Assembly (NCBI GenBank): GCA_030149625.1
Contig: JASLHP010000354.1
Location: 1 to 9,491 of the forward strand
From: Solirubrobacteraceae bacterium
GTDB taxonomy: Bacteria > Actinomycetota > Thermoleophilia > Solirubrobacterales > Solirubrobacteraceae
Length of the DNA stretch: 9,491 bases
Reading direction: 5' to 3'
Under the pieces are notes generated by a model. The model had not been told where the DNA came from, made no database searches, and saw only the letters and a list, made by a program, of their open reading frames with translations. The translations under genes and the position numbers were made by a program. Every line of letters begins with the position of its first letter. The first letter of the stretch is position 1. This document shows, in pieces, positions 6,185 to 9,491 of the stretch.

Positions 6185-7390
6185 TCAGCCGGGCGGCCTG
6201 TTTGCCGCGCGCAGCGAGGCGATCAGGCCTGCTCGTGCCTGCGCGTCGCAGTGGGCGCGTTCGAGTGCCGTCATCTCTGCGTCCGGATCGGCTCCGGCGG
6301 CGAAATCCTGTCCCGGACCGCACACCGGCTCGACCGCCGTGCGCCCGTCCCATGCCGCTCCTGGCACGGTCGCGTCGACGCTGACGCGGCGCCCGTCGAC
6401 CACGATCGTCAGGTAGCGGTGCACGTCGAGCAGCCCCTCGCTGGGCACCGTTTCGGCGATCTCCGCGCCGAACAGCGTCCGCGCGCGATCGCGATCGAGC
6501 CGGTAGACGCGGTGCACGAGCGCCGGCTGCGTCGTGGGGTGGCGCTTGGCGAGCACCTGCGCGAGCAGCAGGTGCTTGCTCGCGCTCGTCCCGCGCGCCT
6601 CGAGCAGCATGCTTTCCACGCTGCCGTCGCCGGGCAGCCCGTGGGGGATCGCGCGTACGGCTTCGATCAGCTCGGCTGGCGTGCTCTGGAGGCGAAACAG
6701 CGCGCCGAGTTCGGCGCGTTTACGCTCGCTGAGCTGCGGCCACAGCGCCTGGTAGCCGATGAAGTCGAACATTTTCACGCCTCGCTGAAGTGCCCGCGGC
6801 GCGACCTCGAGGCGGTTCGTGCCGACCCCGAACGGTGGCGCCTCTCCAAACGCGACCTCCTCGAAGCCGGCGCGCGCGAACGCCTCGCGGATCTGCGGCA
6901 CGAGATCCGGTGGGCGGCGATGCCGAGTCCAGATCGCGGTCGCGCCAGGCGCGCACAGCTGCGCGAGCTGGTCGATCGTGTGGGCGACGTCCGCCGCGGA
7001 GAGGTTGCCGAACACGCCGCACACGAGCACGATGTCGGCGGGAACCGCGCCGGCGTAGGAGTCGGTCGAGGATGCGTCGGCGGCGAGCGCCTCGACGCGG
7101 TCCAGCCCCGCCACCTGTGCCGCCGCGTTGGCGAGCCGTACGTTCTCGGCGTCGAGCTCCACCAGCCGCGCGGTCACGTCCCCGCGTCGCGGGTGGTCGA
7201 CCAGCACGCCGATCGCGTCGTGCCCTTGGCCGGCGCACATGCTGATCAGCCGGATCGGGCCTGCGGGAGCGCGGTCCAGCGCGGCGCGCAGTTGCGCCTG
7301 TACCAGCGCGAGGCGGCGTCCCAGCTCGGAGTCTGGGTTCTCGTAGGCCGAGTGCCACGCCCGCCAGTCGACGGACTCCTGTGTCGCCAC
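6185..7390 (-). CDS. Methyltransferase fused to transglutaminase-like domain
   Basis: This 401-residue protein has two domains. Residues 1-215 or so are a class I SAM-dependent methyltransferase of a type common in actinobacteria: motif I LISMCAGQGHD (48-58), acidic RLVELD (75-80) at the end of strand 2, VLVCGVFGNLS (121-131) and WTRHRRPPDLVP (154-165). Residues 225-401 or so match a transglutaminase-like family: IPHGLPGDGS (248-257), EARGTSASKH (264-273), LVHRVYRL (291-298), LLDVHRYLTIV (320-330, H324) and VSVDATVPG (336-344, D339), then CGPGQDFAAGADPD. The family, as I recall it, reads GTCSTKH, so S269 (codon 6584-6586, AGC) replaces the nucleophilic Cys. Methyl acceptor and second-domain substrate are unknown. 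GTG at 7390 starts 10 nt after the MazG-like gene's stop with only a weak Shine-Dalgarno. No stop or frame break separates the domains. Confidence 0.9.
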   Translation of the reverse strand: MATQESVDWRAWHSAYENPDSELGRRLALVQAQLRAALDRAPAGPIRLISMCAGQGHDAIGVLVDHPRRGDVTARLVELDAENVRLANAAAQVAGLDRVEALAADASSTDSYAGAVPADIVLVCGVFGNLSAADVAHTIDQLAQLCAPGATAIWTRHRRPPDLVPQIREAFARAGFEEVAFGEAPPFGVGTNRLEVAPRALQRGVKMFDFIGYQALWPQLSERKRAELGALFRLQSTPAELIEAVRAIPHGLPGDGSVESMLLEARGTSASKHLLLAQVLAKRHPTTQPALVHRVYRLDRDRARTLFGAEIAETVPSEGLLDVHRYLTIVVDGRRVSVDATVPGAAWDGRTAVEPVCGPGQDFAAGADPDAEMTALERAHCDAQARAGLIASLRAANRPPG

Positions 7391-7400
7391 CTCGCCGACT

Positions 7401-8396
7401 CTAGCGATGCTCGCCGGCGTCTTCGACGACGCCGGGCCGGAGCAGGATGTGCGGATGCGGCGCGGGGAACAGGCTCGCCGACAACGGCTGATCGCCGAAC
7501 ACGAGCGGTTCCCCGGCGAGGAGCCGTTCCTCGCCGGCCAGCTCGCGCAGTACGGCTCGCGACCAAGCTTCCGCCAGCTCGACCGACTCGAGCTCGGGGC
7601 CGGCGATCACGTAGCCCTCGAGCCGCTCGCGCGACGCCGCTCGCGCGAACGCGCGCAACGTCGGGATGAGCGCGACCGCGTTTGCGGTGGGCGATCGCGC
7701 GGCCCACGCGGGGGCGCCCCATAGACGTGCGCGACCGATGTCCTCGCCCCACGGCGTCGTCTCGATCCGGCGAAACAGCTCCAGGCACGGGGCGGTGCTC
7801 GGGTCGTGCTCGGCCGGGGCGAAGCGGTTCGCGTCACGCGAGGAGATGAAGCGGAGCTTGTCCGCGACGGCCGCGCTCAGCTCGATCGCTGTCGCGCGTG
7901 CGAAAGCGGCGAGCGCGAGCTGGAACGTCGCCACCGCGTCGTTCAGCGAAGGCCACCCGTCGAGTGAGCGCGGCGTCTTCGGTCCGTCGTAGTAGTTGAC
8001 GATTCGCGCGATCTGGGCTGCGGCCACGACGAGCGGCGCGAGCTGGTCGCCCGCGCGACGCGCCGCCAGCTCCCCGCGATCCGGGTTGCCGTGTTCGCCG
8101 GTGGGATGCGACCCCGGCTCGCGCACCTCCCCGAGGAACTGGTCGGCGACCGCGGTCGTGATGATCCACAGGTCGGCGAGCTCGGCCGCCAGCTCCTCGG
8201 GCTCCTGGGCTGAGCTCTGGAGTATCTCCGCGAGCTCGCCGAGCTCCTCCAGCAGGCGCGCGACGGCCGCCAGCGGTCGCCAGTAGCCGCCGACTCTTGC
8301 GAGCGTGGCCCGCACCAGTCGCTGCGTCGATCCGCCGCGTGGGCTCGCGCCGGCGCTCGCGCTGCTCGCCGCGTCCGCGCGTGCCCGCGACGCCAT
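7401..8396 (-). CDS. MazG-like NTP pyrophosphohydrolase with an unrecognised C-terminal domain
   Basis: The product has 331 residues. After a low-complexity Ala/Ser/Arg start (1-25), residues 30-192 resemble the all-alpha MazG/dCTPase NTP-pyrophosphatase superfamily: the metal-binding pattern is LLEELGELAEIL (E50, E51, E54) followed by EELAAELADLW (E72, D75). A later helix reads VADKLRFISSRDANRF (177-192), like the Lys/RD...RF part of longer family members. Such enzymes cut (d)NTPs to (d)NMP and pyrophosphate using Mg2+. Residues 195-331 form a second region that I do not recognise: PCLELFRRIETTPWGEDIG (203-221), RLWGAPAW (224-231), LEGYVIAGPE (259-268) and a terminal LFPAPHPHILLRPG. Typical single-domain relatives are about 100-170 residues. 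ATG at 8396 follows the deaminase stop by 1 nt, with GGGTGGA at 8408-8402 as Shine-Dalgarno. Nucleotide preference cannot be read; the deaminase next door hints at a cytidine nucleotide. Confidence 0.8.
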   Translation of the reverse strand: MASRARADAASSASAGASPRGGSTQRLVRATLARVGGYWRPLAAVARLLEELGELAEILQSSAQEPEELAAELADLWIITTAVADQFLGEVREPGSHPTGEHGNPDRGELAARRAGDQLAPLVVAAAQIARIVNYYDGPKTPRSLDGWPSLNDAVATFQLALAAFARATAIELSAAVADKLRFISSRDANRFAPAEHDPSTAPCLELFRRIETTPWGEDIGRARLWGAPAWAARSPTANAVALIPTLRAFARAASRERLEGYVIAGPELESVELAEAWSRAVLRELAGEERLLAGEPLVFGDQPLSASLFPAPHPHILLRPGVVEDAGEHR

Positions 8397-8397
8397 C

Positions 8398-9282
8398 TCA
8401 ATCCACCCGCACGATCGTGACGCCCGCGGCCTCGAGCACGTCGCGACCGTCGAGCACCGTGTAGCCGTCGCGGAAGTACAGCTTCGCGACGCCCGCGCCC
8501 GCGATCAGCTTCGCGCATGGCGGGCACGGGAAGTCGGTGACATACATGACCGCGTCCTTCGTAGCCCGGCCGTCGCGTGCCGCCTGTGCGATCAGTCGTG
8601 CCTCCGCGTGCGTGGCCGTCGAGAGCTCGAGGCCGACGCCTTTGTAGAAGTTGGCGCGCGGATCGCCGGCCGCGTATGCGCTCAGGCGGTGCGGATTGTG
8701 CTCGTTGACGGCCGCGGCGACCGTGCCGTCGGCGAAGCGCATCGCCGCTCCCACCCGCCGCCACCAGTCGACGCTCGTGTCGGCCTGGGTCTGCGCTGCC
8801 GCGACGAGCTCGGCGAGCGCCTCGTCGATCGCCGCCGGGACAGCCGGATTCCCGCCCGCCCCGGCTGCCGCGACGTTCGCGCCGGCGTCGCCGCCCCCGC
8901 CGAGCGCCAGCATTCGCACGCTGCGCGACTTGTCCCATCTCAGGAACACGCTGTCGTAGCGAACCTCGCAGCGGGCGAAGTAGCGCTCGACCACCTGATG
9001 GCTGACGTCCTCGTCGGGCAGCGTGATCCGTGGGCTCTCCCGCGCGAGCAGCATCGCGCCCTGCTCGTCGAGCACGTCCACCTCCGAGCAGATGTCCCAG
9101 GCCGCGATCGCCCTCGCCACGAGCCCAGCGTCGAGGCGGCGGATGTCCTTTGCCAGCGGCCGGTAGTCGGCGTAGAGCTCAGGGCCGATCAGCAGCAGCG
9201 GCCGGCCGCGTCCGTGCGCTTCCAGGAAGCGCGCGTACCCCTCGTGCAGCACCGGGACGTAGGCGACGACGACCTCGCTCAT
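8398..9282 (-). CDS. Two-domain protein: HUP/nucleotidyltransferase-like N-terminus plus dCMP/cytidine-deaminase C-terminus
   Basis: The C-terminal domain (about 150-294 of 294) is a zinc-dependent CMP/dCMP deaminase: H225-A-E227 supplies a zinc ligand and the proton-shuttling Glu, and PCPPCA (252-257) supplies zinc ligands C253 and C256. KLYFRDGY and VLEAAGVTIVRV complete the fold. The N-terminal region (1-125) starts VVVAYVPVLHEGY (4-16) and then PLLLIGPEL (28-36), reading like the first strand-loop-helix of HIGH-type nucleotidyltransferases with HEGY in place of HxGH; it ends with VFLRWDKSRS. I recall similar N-terminal regions on predicted deaminases in candidate-phylum genomes, with unknown function. 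The domains are joined by a Gly/Ala-rich linker (127-148). Deamination of dCMP or a related nucleotide is likely; any N-terminal activity is unproven. GAGGA (9299-9295) precedes the ATG by 12 nt. The gene lies 9 nt after the upstream gene and 1 nt before the MazG-like gene, consistent with an operon. Confidence 0.87.
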   Translation of the reverse strand: MSEVVVAYVPVLHEGYARFLEAHGRGRPLLLIGPELYADYRPLAKDIRRLDAGLVARAIAAWDICSEVDVLDEQGAMLLARESPRITLPDEDVSHQVVERYFARCEVRYDSVFLRWDKSRSVRMLALGGGGDAGANVAAAGAGGNPAVPAAIDEALAELVAAAQTQADTSVDWWRRVGAAMRFADGTVAAAVNEHNPHRLSAYAAGDPRANFYKGVGLELSTATHAEARLIAQAARDGRATKDAVMYVTDFPCPPCAKLIAGAGVAKLYFRDGYTVLDGRDVLEAAGVTIVRVD

Positions 9283-9291
9283 GCCGGCCCG

Positions 9292-9491
9292 TCATCCTCG
9301 CTTGAGGATGCTGTCGATCAGGCCCGGGAGCACGTCGGCCAGCTTCGGCCCGAGCCGCTCGCCGAGGTTCATGTACATCTGCCTGATGCGCTCGCTGGTC
9401 GTCACCGACGCTTGGCGCTCGACGACCTCGATCGACTCGCAGATCGCTTCGAGCGCGCGCAGGTCCTCGTCGCTGTAGGAGTGATCGGCCG
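9292..9491 (-). CDS. C-terminal fragment of an unidentified protein, cut by the right edge
   Basis: A minus-strand frame is open from the right edge to a TGA at 9294-9292 and encodes at least 65 residues. It is predicted helical and charged: HSYSDEDLRALEAICESIE, then VVERQASVTTSERIRQMY, then MNLGERLGPKLADVLPGLID and a final LKRG. Composition is protein-like, with no Arg/Pro-only runs, and the stop lies 9 nt before the deaminase ATG, so it is very likely the preceding gene of the same operon. I do not recognise the family from this tail. The rest lies outside the window. Confidence 0.65.
   Translation of the reverse strand, partial: ADHSYSDEDLRALEAICESIEVVERQASVTTSERIRQMYMNLGERLGPKLADVLPGLIDSILKRG

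Noticed and set aside
5357..7669. A 770-codon plus-strand open frame across the SDR, fusion and MazG-like genes
   Set aside because: It is antisense to three genes with clear family motifs. Its product is Arg/Ala/His-rich with no recognisable domain, as expected for an open shadow frame in very GC-rich DNA.

Overview
This 9.5 kb window is very GC-rich, gene-dense bacterial chromosome. It shows G/C-ending codons, GTG and TTG starts, stop/start overlaps and almost no intergenic space. Gene content and protein style (ECF vitamin-type transporter, P450, DUF302 protein, DHA2 efflux pump, 'CAGQG' methyltransferase) suggest a high-GC actinobacterium, perhaps a soil lineage such as the Thermoleophilia. 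That placement is inferred from style, not from a marker gene. I see no rRNA, tRNA, CRISPR array, insertion sequence or integrase, and no gene-free stretch over 300 bases.

Left part, plus strand (2-1779): the 3' part of an ECF-transporter ATPase runs in from the left edge. It is translationally coupled (TGA/TTG overlap) to a membrane S component. The transmembrane T component must lie outside the window.

Centre (1824-5218): a cytochrome P450 on the minus strand starts about 30 bp from a divergent plus-strand pair, a DUF302 protein coupled to a 14-helix DHA2-type drug/metabolite exporter. The P450 is convergent with the ECF genes. The space after the exporter (5219-5311) holds an inverted repeat and what may be the frameshifted tail of a lost gene.

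Right part, all minus strand (9491 down to 5312): a compact series reads, in transcription order, an unidentified C-terminal fragment (cut by the right edge), a two-domain protein with a HUP/nucleotidyltransferase-like N-terminus and a zinc dCMP/cytidine-deaminase C-terminus, a MazG-like NTP pyrophosphohydrolase with an unrecognised C-terminal domain, a methyltransferase fused to a transglutaminase-like domain, and after a 69-nt gap a short-chain dehydrogenase. The first four are spaced 9, 1 and 10 nt apart and are probably one operon. A pyrophosphohydrolase plus a deaminase suggests (d)NTP to (d)NMP followed by deamination, but substrates cannot be read from the sequence.

The most interesting points are this operon with its unusual fusions and two catalytic substitutions: Cys to Ser in the transglutaminase-like domain and Tyr to Phe at the SDR active site.
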